A stretch of 64,000 bases of DNA from Eubacterium sp. (GTDB lineage Bacteria > Bacillota > Clostridia > Lachnospirales > Lachnospiraceae), in the NCBI GenBank assembly GCA_017430325.1, contig JAFRNE010000003.1, positions 1-64,000 of the forward strand, read 5' to 3'. Position numbers and translations under genes: made by a program. Each line of letters begins with the position of its first letter. Position 1 is the stretch's first letter. Below, one piece after another: positions 25,691 to 35,607 of this stretch. The notes beneath the pieces are model-generated. The model saw only the letters and a list, made by a program, of their open reading frames with translations. It was not told the DNA's origin and searched no databases.

Positions 25691-25715
25691 ACGCGCCTGC
25701 AGGGGCGCGTTTTTT
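25691..25715 (+). terminator. Terminator of the HAD-rlmH unit
   Basis: ACGCGCC pairs with GGCGCGT around a short loop, followed by six T (25710-25715). Confidence 0.88.
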
Positions 25716-25782
25716 GCTATATATGAAAGCATGAAATAACCGGATTTTTATTAAGATTGTAAGTGTATAATCGGACGCTTTA

Positions 25783-25791
25783 TGCTACAAT
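25783..25791 (+). promoter_or_regulatory. Extended -10 promoter for the caspase-like gene
   Basis: TGCTACAAT (TG at 25783-25784, TACAAT at 25786-25791) lies about 58 bases before the start codon. No good -35 box is present, as expected for an extended -10. A second candidate TATAAT at 25766-25771 lies slightly upstream. Confidence 0.45.
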
Positions 25792-25849
25792 AATAAATAG
25801 TTGGTACTAAGAAAAATGGACGGATAGAAAATAAAAAAGGAGAAGGGGT

Positions 25850-28800
25850 ATGAAGAAAAAAAGTTTGATCTCATTGTTACTTTGTGTTTGCTTTGTTGTG
25901 TTCCAGTTTCCGGCGGTAGCTTCAGCTGAGGGTGAGAGAGTTGTTGAAACGGAATCGACGACCTATGCGCTTTGTATTGGTGTTGATCAGTATGGGAATA
26001 TGTCGGAAGAAAAATGGCTGGAGGGCTGTGTTAATGATGCGAAGTACATGGCTGATACTCTCAAAACACGTGCGGGAGTAAAAGAAGAAAACCTGAAACT
26101 GCTTACTGATAGTCAGGCAACAAATAAGAATATACGAGAGATTATTCAGGGAATAGCTGACAATGCTGAACCGGGAGATGTATTTATAATGCATAATTCA
26201 AGTCATGGTTACAGCTATACTGTTGATAACGATTATACTATTGATACAGGTATATGTAATTATGATAACGATTATGAAGATTATGAATTAGCTGCGGATC
26301 TTCTGGAGTTCAAAAAAGGTGTTAAAGTCATTGTTATAATTGATGCGTGCCATTCGTCAGGTCTTTTTAAAACAGAAGAAGACAGTACTGATGATAATGA
26401 CAGAAAAAGAGATGGTAAAGAAATAAATGAATCCTTCGATATAGCTGAACGTGTCAGTGCTATTATGGATGAGATGGAGGCGAATAACCAGACTCGTGAC
26501 AGTAGAGGAATATCTCATATAAGTTCTTCTGATATAGGCTGGGTAACGGCAGCTGACTATTATCAATATTCTTATGATGGTGGTTATTATGATGCCGATG
26601 ACTGGATGTTTACAGGACAGACAAAGACCGGTGAAAACCTTGGTGGAGTATTTACTGCGTCATTTATCTGGTCATGGTGGAATGGTAAGGCCGATTTTAT
26701 GAATAAGGGTGATGGAGACGGCTATTTCGATGCTTATGAAGGCTGGGGTTATGCCAGAACTGTATGCGCAGAATGGGGTTATACATCATGCTGCAAAAAT
26801 ATAGATGTTCTTAGAAGCGTTGAACTGGGATATGCAGGGGATTTAGATGTTTCAAGAGATGTGCTTTTTAAAGATGTTCCGGCAAGTACAGCTAAAATAG
26901 GTGAAAAAGTTATGGTTGGGGTGTCGGCTTATAATCCTGAGGGAGTTGATGGAGAGATTCAGCTTTCAATTGAGGGCAGCTGTATTATAGATTGTATGGA
27001 CGACATTGTCGGTGAGTGTAATTGCAGTTTTGAAAATGGCGTTATTGAGTTTACTCCGCAAGCTGATGGATATTATATTTTCAATGTCCGCGCTACAAAT
27101 AAGAAAAGCGAAAAGTATTCAGATAAAATTGTCTGTGTTTCGGTATTCCTTGATGCACCGGTGATGCTTGAAACAACTGATATAGGTTGTAGAGGCTTTA
27201 CTCTTAACTGGAAAGAGGTCAGTGGCGGTGAAGGCTATGAAATTCTGATAGTTGATAATTCGCTTTTACATATTGATACAGCAGAGAGCTTTAAATCTGA
27301 TCTTGTTGAAGGTACGTCATATACAGCTGATAAACTTAACTCTGATCAAATCTATTATGCAAAGGTACGTGCCATCAATAATGCATTTGGTGAATGGTCA
27401 GAAGTTACAAAGGTAAAAACAACAGAAGCGGTTGATCCTGTTGTTACTGCACCGGTCGCTAAGACAAATATTAAATATAATGGCTCTAAGCAGGCACTTA
27501 TTACAGAAGGAAAAGTCAGTGGAGGTACATTTAAGTATGCAGTTGTTGGACCATGTGCTAAGGAGCCGGAATATGATGAGCAGTTTGTAGAGAAGCTTTT
27601 GAAAACAGAAATACCAAGTGCAAAAGAAACAGGAACATATTGGGTTTATTATTATGTTCAGGGTGATGCTCTGCACAACGATCTTATGGAGAAGACTCCT
27701 ATCAAGGTTGTAATAAGCCCGAAGACAGTTACGGCACCGACGATAATACTTGAGAAGGATTTCTACGTATACGATGGTAAAGCTAAAAAACCATCAGTTA
27801 CTGTTAAAGATGGAAGTTTAGTGATCCCTTTAAGTGAATACAATGTCAGCTACTCAAATAATACTGCAGTAGGAAATGCAACAGTAACGATCACCGATAA
27901 AGCAGATGGTAATTATATAGTAAGCGGTAACAAAAAATTCATCATAGGTAATGTGGGAGTTGAATGGTTCTGGAATAGTTCATATGGGGCTGTCGCTTAC
28001 TTCACAAGCAGTAATTACAGTGCTTTCAGCGACTCGGTTAAAGGTAAGGTTACAAATAAGATCATAAAGCAGCCGACTCTGAACGCTGCGGGTAAGAAGA
28101 CTTATACGGCAACAGTAACATATAATGGCAAGTCATATACAGATACAAAGGACGAGACGCTATATCTGTTTGATAAGTCACTGACCGGTATTCAGAAATA
28201 CAACAACGTACTTTACTATGTAAAGAAGGGTGTTCAGGATACCACATTTACCGGTATTGCAAAATACGGCAGTGACTGGTACTACGTAGCAAAAGGTAAG
28301 GTGGACACATCGAAGAAGGACGTTGTTCAGGGAACGGTCAATGGTGAATCCGGCTGGTGGTTCGTCAGCGGAGGTAAGGTGCAGTTCATTGATTCGGTTG
28401 AGCAGAATTCAAATGGCTGGTGGGTAATCCAGAAGGGCAAGGTTAATTTCAATTACACAGGCCTGGCAAAGAATTCCAACGGAACATGGTATTGCAAAGG
28501 CGGTAAGGTTGATTTTACCAAGAAGGATGTTGTAAAAGGTAAGGTTGACGGAGTTGACGGCTGGTGGTATGTCAGCGGAGGCAAGGTACAGCTTGTTGAT
28601 TCTGTAGAGAAGAACTCAAACGGCTGGTGGGTAATCCAGAAGGGTAAGGTTAACTTTAACTATACCGGTTTTGCAAAGAACAGCAATGGCTGGTGGTACT
28701 GCAAGGGCGGAAAGGTTGACTTCACAAAGAAGGATGTCATAAAAGGTAAGGTTAACGGAGTTGATGGCTGGTGGTTCGTCAGTGGAGGCAAGGTACAGCT

Positions 28801-29065
28801 TATCAATTCTGTAGAGAAGAATTCAAACGGCTGGTGGGTAATCCAGAAGGGTAAGGTCAATTTCGACTTTACAGGCCTTGCAAATAACAGTAATGGCTGG
28901 TGGTATTGCAAGGGCGGCAAGGTTGATTTCAACTTTAACGGCATCGCAAAGAATCAGTACGGCCAGTGGTATTGTAAGGGTGGTAAGGTTCAGTTTGATT
29001 ATAACGGAACAGTTAATTTCTACGGAAAGACTTACAAGATCAAGGGCGGTAAGGTAGTTGATTAA
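25850..29065 (+). CDS. Secreted caspase-like (C14 family) protein with C-terminal GWW repeats
   Basis: This is a 1071-residue exported protein. The signal peptide is MKKKSLISLLLCVC... ending near VASA-E (about residue 26). A caspase/metacaspase domain follows (about 38-330): a p20-like core with H119 in NSSHGYSY and C167 in IIDACHSSG, the His-Cys dyad of clan CD. Then come a fibronectin type III-like domain (about 440-525), an Ig-like/MBG-type region (about 530-710, YDGKAKKPSVTV) and repeats of about 23 residues with GWW and KGGKV motifs (about 770-1071). These repeats resemble cell-wall-binding repeats, so the enzyme is likely held at the surface. AAGGAGAAGGGG precedes the ATG. Substrate unknown; orthocaspases cut after Arg/Lys. 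Confidence 0.88.
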   Translation: MKKKSLISLLLCVCFVVFQFPAVASAEGERVVETESTTYALCIGVDQYGNMSEEKWLEGCVNDAKYMADTLKTRAGVKEENLKLLTDSQATNKNIREIIQGIADNAEPGDVFIMHNSSHGYSYTVDNDYTIDTGICNYDNDYEDYELAADLLEFKKGVKVIVIIDACHSSGLFKTEEDSTDDNDRKRDGKEINESFDIAERVSAIMDEMEANNQTRDSRGISHISSSDIGWVTAADYYQYSYDGGYYDADDWMFTGQTKTGENLGGVFTASFIWSWWNGKADFMNKGDGDGYFDAYEGWGYARTVCAEWGYTSCCKNIDVLRSVELGYAGDLDVSRDVLFKDVPASTAKIGEKVMVGVSAYNPEGVDGEIQLSIEGSCIIDCMDDIVGECNCSFENGVIEFTPQADGYYIFNVRATNKKSEKYSDKIVCVSVFLDAPVMLETTDIGCRGFTLNWKEVSGGEGYEILIVDNSLLHIDTAESFKSDLVEGTSYTADKLNSDQIYYAKVRAINNAFGEWSEVTKVKTTEAVDPVVTAPVAKTNIKYNGSKQALITEGKVSGGTFKYAVVGPCAKEPEYDEQFVEKLLKTEIPSAKETGTYWVYYYVQGDALHNDLMEKTPIKVVISPKTVTAPTIILEKDFYVYDGKAKKPSVTVKDGSLVIPLSEYNVSYSNNTAVGNATVTITDKADGNYIVSGNKKFIIGNVGVEWFWNSSYGAVAYFTSSNYSAFSDSVKGKVTNKIIKQPTLNAAGKKTYTATVTYNGKSYTDTKDETLYLFDKSLTGIQKYNNVLYYVKKGVQDTTFTGIAKYGSDWYYVAKGKVDTSKKDVVQGTVNGESGWWFVSGGKVQFIDSVEQNSNGWWVIQKGKVNFNYTGLAKNSNGTWYCKGGKVDFTKKDVVKGKVDGVDGWWYVSGGKVQLVDSVEKNSNGWWVIQKGKVNFNYTGFAKNSNGWWYCKGGKVDFTKKDVIKGKVNGVDGWWFVSGGKVQLINSVEKNSNGWWVIQKGKVNFDFTGLANNSNGWWYCKGGKVDFNFNGIAKNQYGQWYCKGGKVQFDYNGTVNFYGKTYKIKGGKVVD
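28352..28965 (+). repeat. 207 bp tandem repeat inside the caspase-like gene
   Basis: Copies begin at 28352, 28559 and 28766 (third incomplete); each encodes 69 residues built from three related units (GWWFVSGGKVQ, NGWWVIQKGKVNFNYTG, NGWWYCKGGKVDFTKK). Near-identity at the DNA level shows recent duplication; copy number may vary between strains. Confidence 0.85.
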
Positions 29066-29100
29066 ATATTTTATGGGATCGTTATCCATATGAAAAACAA

Positions 29101-29134
29101 GGAGCTGCTGGCTAATACCTGCAGCTCTTTTAGT
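29101..29134. terminator. Terminator between convergent genes
   Basis: GAGCTGC pairs with GCAGCTC around a loop that itself contains GG/CC pairs, followed by TTTTAGTTTT. It lies between the end of the caspase-like gene and the end of the - strand SGNH gene, so it may serve both. Confidence 0.8.
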
Positions 29135-29150
29135 TTTATGGTAATCATAA

Positions 29151-30485
29151 TTATTCAGCCGGATCATCGTAATCGGTAACTCCGATTCCCATTATGGTGA
29201 AATCGGTTCCTGCACTTTCTTCGGAAGCCTTAAGATGTATGTAATGCACCGCTGTCGTATCCTCCAGATAAACCTGGAAATACTCAAGGTGTTGTCCCCA
29301 GGTATCCGGATCGTAGGCATTTATCCTGCCAACCAGCTCGTTATCAAGATAAATCTCGTAGGCTGTATCATTCTTTTCGGGATCCTTGTTGGTCTGCATA
29401 TAGATTATTCCGACTTCTGAAGCCTTTATCGAGAATGCAAAGTCACCGGCAGTGGTTGTAGACCAGCCGTTTTTGTTTGAAAGAAGAGACCATACCTCGC
29501 CTTTTTCAAAGTATTCTGTTTCATACCGGAAAAAGCTGTCGGAATATAGGATCTCTGAATTGTCATAGCGGCATTTTGTTGAGGAGGCTTTAAGCTCCGG
29601 TACTTCATATGGTGTTATAAGGTTGTCATATTCGCCGGACATTACCTTTCGGAAATAGCTTGTAAGAAGATATGATATAAGCTGGTGACCGGTATCCTTA
29701 GGATGTACACCGTCCTTATCGCCTACGCTGTCCCAGCTTATTGTCTTATCCGTAAGTAAGGCAGAATAGCTTATGATCGGAACCTGGTATTTAAAAGCGA
29801 TAGGTGCATGCTCCTTGGCATAGCTGCCGTTTTCATGGGCCAGAAGAAGAGCTATAACAGCCGGTTCACTTTCTGATTCAAGAAGATTTCTGATGAGACT
29901 GTCATAGGTTTCTTTGTTCAGAGACTTGCCGTCGTTAACGGAGTATTCGACAATTACGATGTCAGGATCGTTGATGATAACATCCTCGTAAGCACGGTGG
30001 ACGCCAAGCCATGAATCTGTTCCGCCAATTCCTGCATTTACATACGTTATATCGCATTCCGTAAAGGTGTCGGCAAACCAGGAATAGGACAGATAGGCAT
30101 AGCAGTTGTTGCTGCTGGATGCATTCGAGCCCTGAGTTATGGAACCGCCAATATAAGCTATGGTCAGTGGCTCACCATTTGCAGCTTTTTCCATGGCTCT
30201 TTTTAATCTGTCAGGATTACCGGGATTAAGTATACCTTTTTCAAGTATTTCATCTGTCAGTTCGATGCCTTTAACTTCTGTGGCAGGAGCCATATTCGGA
30301 AGAATAACCGGAGTCTCTGTTGTGCCGGTAACTGCTTCAGAGGTACTGCTGGTATCTGATTCAGAGGTGCTGCCGGTATCGGCTGTATTTTCTGTGTCAG
30401 ATGAGTTATCCTTCTTGCCGCATGCTGTAAGCATAAGCAGGCAGGCGGCCAGCATTACTTTTTTTGTAAGGGTTTTTATTTTCAT
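29151..30485 (-). CDS. SGNH/GDSL-type hydrolase lipoprotein
   Basis: This 444-residue lipoprotein has a signal sequence with lipobox LTAC (Cys near residue 22), followed by a Ser/Thr/Glu-rich spacer. The hydrolase domain (about 95-275) shows the catalytic Ser block IAYIGGSITQGSNA, the Gly block NAGIGGTDSW, the Asn block EYSVNDG and the Asp-His pair DGVHP: a complete SGNH set. A C-terminal beta-sandwich (about 300-440) may bind carbohydrate. It likely deacetylates or de-esterifies glycans at the cell surface. It is on the opposite strand to its neighbours and single. Confidence 0.88.
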   Translation of the reverse strand: MKIKTLTKKVMLAACLLMLTACGKKDNSSDTENTADTGSTSESDTSSTSEAVTGTTETPVILPNMAPATEVKGIELTDEILEKGILNPGNPDRLKRAMEKAANGEPLTIAYIGGSITQGSNASSSNNCYAYLSYSWFADTFTECDITYVNAGIGGTDSWLGVHRAYEDVIINDPDIVIVEYSVNDGKSLNKETYDSLIRNLLESESEPAVIALLLAHENGSYAKEHAPIAFKYQVPIISYSALLTDKTISWDSVGDKDGVHPKDTGHQLISYLLTSYFRKVMSGEYDNLITPYEVPELKASSTKCRYDNSEILYSDSFFRYETEYFEKGEVWSLLSNKNGWSTTTAGDFAFSIKASEVGIIYMQTNKDPEKNDTAYEIYLDNELVGRINAYDPDTWGQHLEYFQVYLEDTTAVHYIHLKASEESAGTDFTIMGIGVTDYDDPAE

Positions 30486-30698
30486 TGGTTAGCCTTTCCT
30501 ATTGCATAAATACTGTTTTTACTTATACTATTCGATTATTTAGGTAAACACAACAGTAAACTCTAAAATGAGCCGCAGATAATAAAAATGTAGATATTTT
30601 CCTGTAAAAGTATTAAAATTATATGGTAAATTGAGATAAGTATGTATAATTGTATTTTAGGGGCATTACGAGGAATACATTTAAGGAGATACAAATAA

Positions 30699-32108
30699 AT
30701 GCGTAAGACAAAGATAGTATGTACGATAGGACCGGCCAGTGAGTCGGAGGAAACCTTAAAGGAACTCTGCAGAGCAGGAATGAATGTTGCGAGACTTAAC
30801 TTCTCGCACGGCTCTCATGAAGAGCATCTGAAGAGAATAAATATGATCAAGAAGGTGCGTGAGGAACTGCATCTTCCAATAGCTATAATGCTTGATACAA
30901 AGGGACCTGAGTACAGGATCGGAACCTTCGAGAACGGCAAGGTTGTTCTTTCTGAGGGTGATGAGTTCGTATTTACAACAGATCAGATCGAAGGAAACGA
31001 AAAGATGGTTTCCGTAAGCTATGCAGGACTTGCAGGTGAGCTTACTGCAGGGGACACGATCCTTCTGAATAACGGCCTTATGAGCTTTGAAGTTACCGGT
31101 ATCGAGGGACACGAGATAAGGACCAAGGTTGTTATCGGCGGTGAGCTTACAAACCGTAAGAGCATGAGCTTCCCTGGAAAGCACATCAAGCAGAAATACC
31201 TTTCGGAGCAGGATAAGTCAGACATCATCTTCGGTATAGAGAATGGTGTTGATTTTATTGCGTGCTCATTTGTTTCAGTTAAGCAGGATCTTCTTGATAT
31301 CCATGCAATCCTTGAGGAGCATGATGCGAAGAACGTCGAGCTGATCGCCAAGATAGAGAATCAGTCGGGCTTTGATAATATTGAAGATATCTGTGAGGCC
31401 TGCGCTGGTATCATGGTCGCAAGAGGAGATATGGGCGTTGAGATAGCCTTTGAGAAGCTCCCTGCGATCCAGAAGAAGCTTATCACAAAGTGCCGTATGC
31501 TTGGTAAGAGAGTTATCACGGCTACTGAAATGCTTGAGTCTATGATCCACAACCCACGTCCTACACGTGCTGAGGCTTCAGATGTTGCAAATGCGGTTTA
31601 CGACGGAACCAGTGCAGTTATGCTTTCAGGCGAGACAGCTGCCGGCAGTTATCCGGTTGAGGCTGTAAGGACTATGGCCAAGATCTGCGAGACAACAGAG
31701 CAGAATATTAATTACAAGAAGAGATTCTATAATGCTGATATTGAGATCAGAAGCGATATAGATGCTATTTCGCATTCAACCTGCGGTATGGCTATCGATG
31801 TGGGAGCAAAGTGCATCGTTGCATGTACGCTTTCAGGAATCACAGCTCGTATGGTTTCGCGTTTCAGATCACCGGTTGATATCATCGGTCTTACGACCAA
31901 CGAAGCAACCTGGCGTAAGCTTGCACTTTCATGGGGTGTAACACCTGAGATGTGCGAGACATTCCCTTCAACTGAGGTACTTTTCTACAGTGCAAAGAAG
32001 GTTGCACAGAATACATTTTCACTTGAGAAGGGCGACAAGATCGTTATCACAGGTGGTGTTTCGGGTGTTTCAGGAAACACAAACCTTATCAAGATCGACG
32101 AGATTTAA
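30699..32108 (+). CDS. pyk: Pyruvate kinase
   Basis: This glycolytic enzyme converts PEP and ADP to pyruvate and ATP. It has 469 residues, with RKTKIVCTIGPAS at the N-terminus, LNFSHGSHEEH, the B-domain about residues 70-165, the metal/substrate motif MVARGDMGVE from 239 and VITATEMLESM near 272. It is the short form without the C-terminal PEP-utilising domain found in some Firmicutes. AAGGAG (30682-30687) precedes the ATG. A TATAAT at 30645-30650 with adjacent TG may be its -10 box. The cation transporter starts two bases after the stop, implying co-transcription. Confidence 0.97.
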   Translation: MRKTKIVCTIGPASESEETLKELCRAGMNVARLNFSHGSHEEHLKRINMIKKVREELHLPIAIMLDTKGPEYRIGTFENGKVVLSEGDEFVFTTDQIEGNEKMVSVSYAGLAGELTAGDTILLNNGLMSFEVTGIEGHEIRTKVVIGGELTNRKSMSFPGKHIKQKYLSEQDKSDIIFGIENGVDFIACSFVSVKQDLLDIHAILEEHDAKNVELIAKIENQSGFDNIEDICEACAGIMVARGDMGVEIAFEKLPAIQKKLITKCRMLGKRVITATEMLESMIHNPRPTRAEASDVANAVYDGTSAVMLSGETAAGSYPVEAVRTMAKICETTEQNINYKKRFYNADIEIRSDIDAISHSTCGMAIDVGAKCIVACTLSGITARMVSRFRSPVDIIGLTTNEATWRKLALSWGVTPEMCETFPSTEVLFYSAKKVAQNTFSLEKGDKIVITGGVSGVSGNTNLIKIDEI

Positions 32109-32110
32109 TC

Positions 32111-33277
32111 ATGGGGAAATTCTTAGTTAGAGTATTTATAAAAAATCACGAGGATACACAGAACCCCGAGGTAAGAAAGAAATACGGTATGCTTGCCGGG
32201 GTATTTGGCATATTCTGCAATATAATGCTTTCGGTTCTGAAGATAGTTATAGGTGTGCTTTCAGGAGCCTTTTCAATCGTCGGAGATGCAGTAAATAATA
32301 TGTCGGATGCGGCTTCGTCCATCATTACTCTGGTAAGCTTCAAGCTTTCGGGTAAGCCGGCGGACAAGGAGCATCCATACGGCCACGGAAGACTGGAATA
32401 TATGTCCGGCTTCATAGTAGCTGTGCTGGTCCTTGCGATAGCGCTGAACCTGCTGAAGGAATCGATAGTTCATATAATCAAGAAGACACCGATAAATGTC
32501 AGTATCGTGACGATCATAATTCTGTCCTGCACAATACTTGTTAAGCTGTACATGTCCATATTTTACATGTATATCAGCAGGCAGATTAAGAGTACGGCCA
32601 TGAGGGTTACGGCGGTGGACAGCCGTTCGGACTGCATCTGCACGAGCGTCGCACTTATTTCTGTTATAGTGATGCTTGTGTTCAAGGTAAATATTGATGG
32701 TTATGCAGGAGCGATAGTTGCTCTTTTCGTAATCAAGGCAGGAATAGAGGGCGCAAGAGACACGCTGGCACTTCTTCTCGGAGAGGGACCGGATGAGGAG
32801 CTTTGCGAGAAGCTTCAGAAACTTACTTCGGAATACGAAGATATTTTAGAGGTTCATGATCTCAGAGTTCATGATTACGGACCGGGCAGGAGCTTTGCTT
32901 CGATGCATGTTGAAGTTGATGCGGAGATAGGCATTGTAAAAGCTCACGAGATAGTCGATGAGATCGAGAGAAGGATAGTTCGTGAGGGACTTGTTTCCGA
33001 GATAACTATCCATGTGGATCCGGTCGATGCGAAGGACGAGTTTTCAAATACAATAAAGAAAGAGCTGGAAGAAAAGCTTAAGATCATCTGTGACAGTGTC
33101 ACATTACATGATTTCAGGACCGTACACTGCGGAGATACGATAAAGAGGGTTACATTTGATATCACCGTTCCGTACGATCTGGGAACTCCTGATGATGAAA
33201 TCAAGGATACAGCGATTAAAATAGTTAAGGGGCTTTCCGGTAATCCTGAGACAGATATTTATATTGACAGATCGTAG
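32111..33277 (+). CDS. Cation diffusion facilitator family transporter
   Basis: This 388-residue efflux protein for divalent metal has about six membrane helices in residues 25-215 with metal-site residues in GDAVNNMSDAASS and AVDSRSDCICTS, and HPYGHGRLEYMSG starting at residue 88. The C-terminal cytosolic part is long (about 170 residues) with two ferredoxin-like stretches (HDLRVHDYGPGRSFASMHVE and HDFRTVHCGDTIKRVTFDI), so it seems to carry a duplicated cytosolic domain. The DSRSD form of the second site is often seen in manganese-type CDFs, but the metal remains uncertain. It is coupled to pyk with only two bases between. Confidence 0.9.
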   Translation: MGKFLVRVFIKNHEDTQNPEVRKKYGMLAGVFGIFCNIMLSVLKIVIGVLSGAFSIVGDAVNNMSDAASSIITLVSFKLSGKPADKEHPYGHGRLEYMSGFIVAVLVLAIALNLLKESIVHIIKKTPINVSIVTIIILSCTILVKLYMSIFYMYISRQIKSTAMRVTAVDSRSDCICTSVALISVIVMLVFKVNIDGYAGAIVALFVIKAGIEGARDTLALLLGEGPDEELCEKLQKLTSEYEDILEVHDLRVHDYGPGRSFASMHVEVDAEIGIVKAHEIVDEIERRIVREGLVSEITIHVDPVDAKDEFSNTIKKELEEKLKIICDSVTLHDFRTVHCGDTIKRVTFDITVPYDLGTPDDEIKDTAIKIVKGLSGNPETDIYIDRS

Positions 33278-33298
33278 AGGGGAAAGGAGAGAAAAACT

Positions 33299-34642
33299 AT
33301 GTTAGCTTTAATGGGAGAAGGCATTATTTGGGAACTCTTTACAGAAGCTCTTCTGATATGGGGTGCTTGGCTGGTGCTGAAAAAATGTGAAAGAATGCCG
33401 TGGCTGGCGATCATTCCGGGCGTAAGGGAATATCAGCTTGCCAAGTGCTGCGACAGAGAGGCGGACGGCAGGAGACTGCTGATAGCAACTGTGCTCATGT
33501 ATTTACTGCAGATCATTGATAAGGTTGCGGATGTGAATAGTAGTAAGGGGTTGGCAACGGATCAGTCCATCTGGTTTCTGATACTTCTTGTTGTGCAATT
33601 AAGCACAATTATCATGCTTTTAGTATATATGATCAGAATCTTTGGTGGTCTGTGCGATCTTTTCGGCTACAAGAGAAAGTGGATGTGGTTTATCGTCCTG
33701 ATCTCTGATTCCTTCCTGCTTCTGTTATGGGGCCTCAGGAAGAAATGTCAGCCGAAATACATCTATAAGGATGATATCGGCGAGGCAGGTGCTGCTATAT
33801 CCGGCAGAAATGTTAAGGTTCTTGATTCGGGTCTTACTGTTAATATCGAAGAGAGAACAGCCGGCGGTATGCTCAAGAAGAACACACTCCTTAGAGATAT
33901 ACATCTGAATATTGAGCCGGGTCACATGGTACTGCTTCTCGGCGGTTCCGGTGCAGGTAAGACAACCTTCGTCAACGCTGTTATCGGATATGAGAAGGCG
34001 AAGGCAAATATGGTCCTCAACGGCAATAATATTTACGATGATTATGATAAGATGAAATACAGGATAGGCTTTGTTCCGCAGATGGATCTGATGCGTGTAA
34101 ACGATACTGTCATCAGAACCCTTATGGATGCGGCAAAGCTCAGGCTTCCGGCAAGTATGTCGGTTGCGGAGAGAAGAGAAAGAGCCACTATTGTTCTTAA
34201 GTTCTTCGGTCTCGAGCCGGTTAAGGATAAGCTTTGCGAGAAGCTTTCCGGCGGCCAGAGAAAGAGACTTTCCATTGCTATGGAATACATATCAAATCCG
34301 GATCTTTTCGTTCTTGATGAGCCGGATTCCGGTCTTGACGGTGTTATGGCGAGAGAGCTTATGCAGGGTCTCAGAAATATAGCCAATCAGGGCAAGATCG
34401 TTATAGTCATCACACATTCTCCTGACAGAGTCATCGATCTCTTCGATGATGTTATTGTTCTTGCAAAGGACAGCAGACTTACGGGACGTCTTGCTTTCTA
34501 TGGACCTATTGAGAAGGCAAAAGAATTTTTCCAGAGAGATAAGATGGAGAGGATAGTTCTACGTATCAACAGGAAAGAAGAGGGCGGCGAAGGACTTGCC
34601 GACAGCTTCATAGAAAGATATGCGGAGGTGTGCAATGGCTGA
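33299..34642 (+). CDS. ABC transporter ATPase with N-terminal membrane domain
   Basis: The 447 residues fuse a membrane region (about 1-145, about four helices, DUF5684-like: WLAIIPGVREYQLAK) to an ABC ATPase (from about 160). ATPase motifs are Walker A GGSGAGKTT from 215, signature LSGGQRKRLS from 316, Walker B FVLDEPDSGLD (Asp340, Glu341) and switch His in ITHSPDR. The signature and spacing resemble ABCG-type exporters. GGGGAAAGGAG precedes the ATG. The permease start lies inside its stop region. With the permease and a membrane-anchored C11 protease next door, it forms a probable three-gene export or envelope-processing unit. Confidence 0.88.
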   Translation: MLALMGEGIIWELFTEALLIWGAWLVLKKCERMPWLAIIPGVREYQLAKCCDREADGRRLLIATVLMYLLQIIDKVADVNSSKGLATDQSIWFLILLVVQLSTIIMLLVYMIRIFGGLCDLFGYKRKWMWFIVLISDSFLLLLWGLRKKCQPKYIYKDDIGEAGAAISGRNVKVLDSGLTVNIEERTAGGMLKKNTLLRDIHLNIEPGHMVLLLGGSGAGKTTFVNAVIGYEKAKANMVLNGNNIYDDYDKMKYRIGFVPQMDLMRVNDTVIRTLMDAAKLRLPASMSVAERRERATIVLKFFGLEPVKDKLCEKLSGGQRKRLSIAMEYISNPDLFVLDEPDSGLDGVMARELMQGLRNIANQGKIVIVITHSPDRVIDLFDDVIVLAKDSRLTGRLAFYGPIEKAKEFFQRDKMERIVLRINRKEEGGEGLADSFIERYAEVCNG

Positions 34643-35591
34643 GAAGAATATCAAACGGACTAAAGTAAGATATCGCGGACGTTTTGCACAGATCCCTATC
34701 TATATAGGCAAAAACTTCCGTATGTTTGTATACCAGAATGACTGGAAGGTAATACCGATGGCTGCGTTTATCGCGGCACTCGTTTCGGCAGTCGTAAGAA
34801 ATAAGTTCTTTATAACCATGGAAGGTACGGCGATGGGTGCCCTTGCGGTAACAACGATCTCGCTGTGGAACGGATGCTTCAACTCGATCCAGGTTGTCTG
34901 CAGAGAGAGGGCAATCATCAAACGTGAGCACCGCTCAGGTATGTACATCTTCTCGTATGTAATATCACATATGGTATATCAGGCATTCCTGTGCTTCCTT
35001 CAGACGGTAACCATGCTTGTAATATTCAAATATACCGGGGTTAAGTTCCCGAAGCACGGCGTGGTAGTTGATACATTTATTGTAGAGTTTGGCATCACTG
35101 TATTTCTGATAACCTACGCAGCGGATATGATGTCGCTTTTCATATCCAGCGTTGTGAAGACAAATACAGCAGCTATGACGGTCATGCCTCTTGTGCTGAT
35201 GATACAGCTTGTTTTTTCGGGCGGTCTTTTCTCACTTCCGAACAATATGAAGGGCCTGACAAAATACATGATCTCTAAGCAGGGTATCTCGTGTATCGCA
35301 TCAGAAGGACGTTACAATTCGCTCCCTACCTACTCATCGTGGAGGATGGTTAAGAAGATTGCTAACAGCCCGGATGCCGATGAAGAGTTGAAGCTGACGA
35401 TACTAAGTCTTGAGATGCAGGGCTATGACAAGCAGATAAATGAAGAAGCCAGAAAATCAAATTATAAGAAGGACTACAAGGCGACAAATGAAAATATAAG
35501 AGTCAGATGGCAGCTGCTGGGACTATTCGCATTTATATTTGCTGTATTTTCAATGATCGCGCTAATGTTCGTCGACAAAGACCGAAGGTAG
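34635..35591 (+). CDS. ABC-2 type transporter permease
   Basis: A 318-residue permease with about six membrane helices (around 38-60, 68-90, 112-138, 160-185, 190-215 and 290-312). It contains the ABCG-like coupling region REHRSGMYIFSYVISHMVYQ. ATG at 34635 is chosen because GGAGG (34624-34628) is six bases upstream; an earlier in-frame ATG at 34620 has no site. It overlaps the end of the ATPase gene by eight bases. Substrate unknown. A large polar segment of about 60 residues sits before the last helix. Confidence 0.85.
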   Translation: MAEKNIKRTKVRYRGRFAQIPIYIGKNFRMFVYQNDWKVIPMAAFIAALVSAVVRNKFFITMEGTAMGALAVTTISLWNGCFNSIQVVCRERAIIKREHRSGMYIFSYVISHMVYQAFLCFLQTVTMLVIFKYTGVKFPKHGVVVDTFIVEFGITVFLITYAADMMSLFISSVVKTNTAAMTVMPLVLMIQLVFSGGLFSLPNNMKGLTKYMISKQGISCIASEGRYNSLPTYSSWRMVKKIANSPDADEELKLTILSLEMQGYDKQINEEARKSNYKKDYKATNENIRVRWQLLGLFAFIFAVFSMIALMFVDKDRR

Positions 35592-35607
35592 AAAGAAGGG
35601 TAAAGGT

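Noticed and set aside
28352..28965. Regular repeats considered as a CRISPR array
   Set aside because: The period is 207 bp with no unique spacers and the repeats are in-frame coding units.
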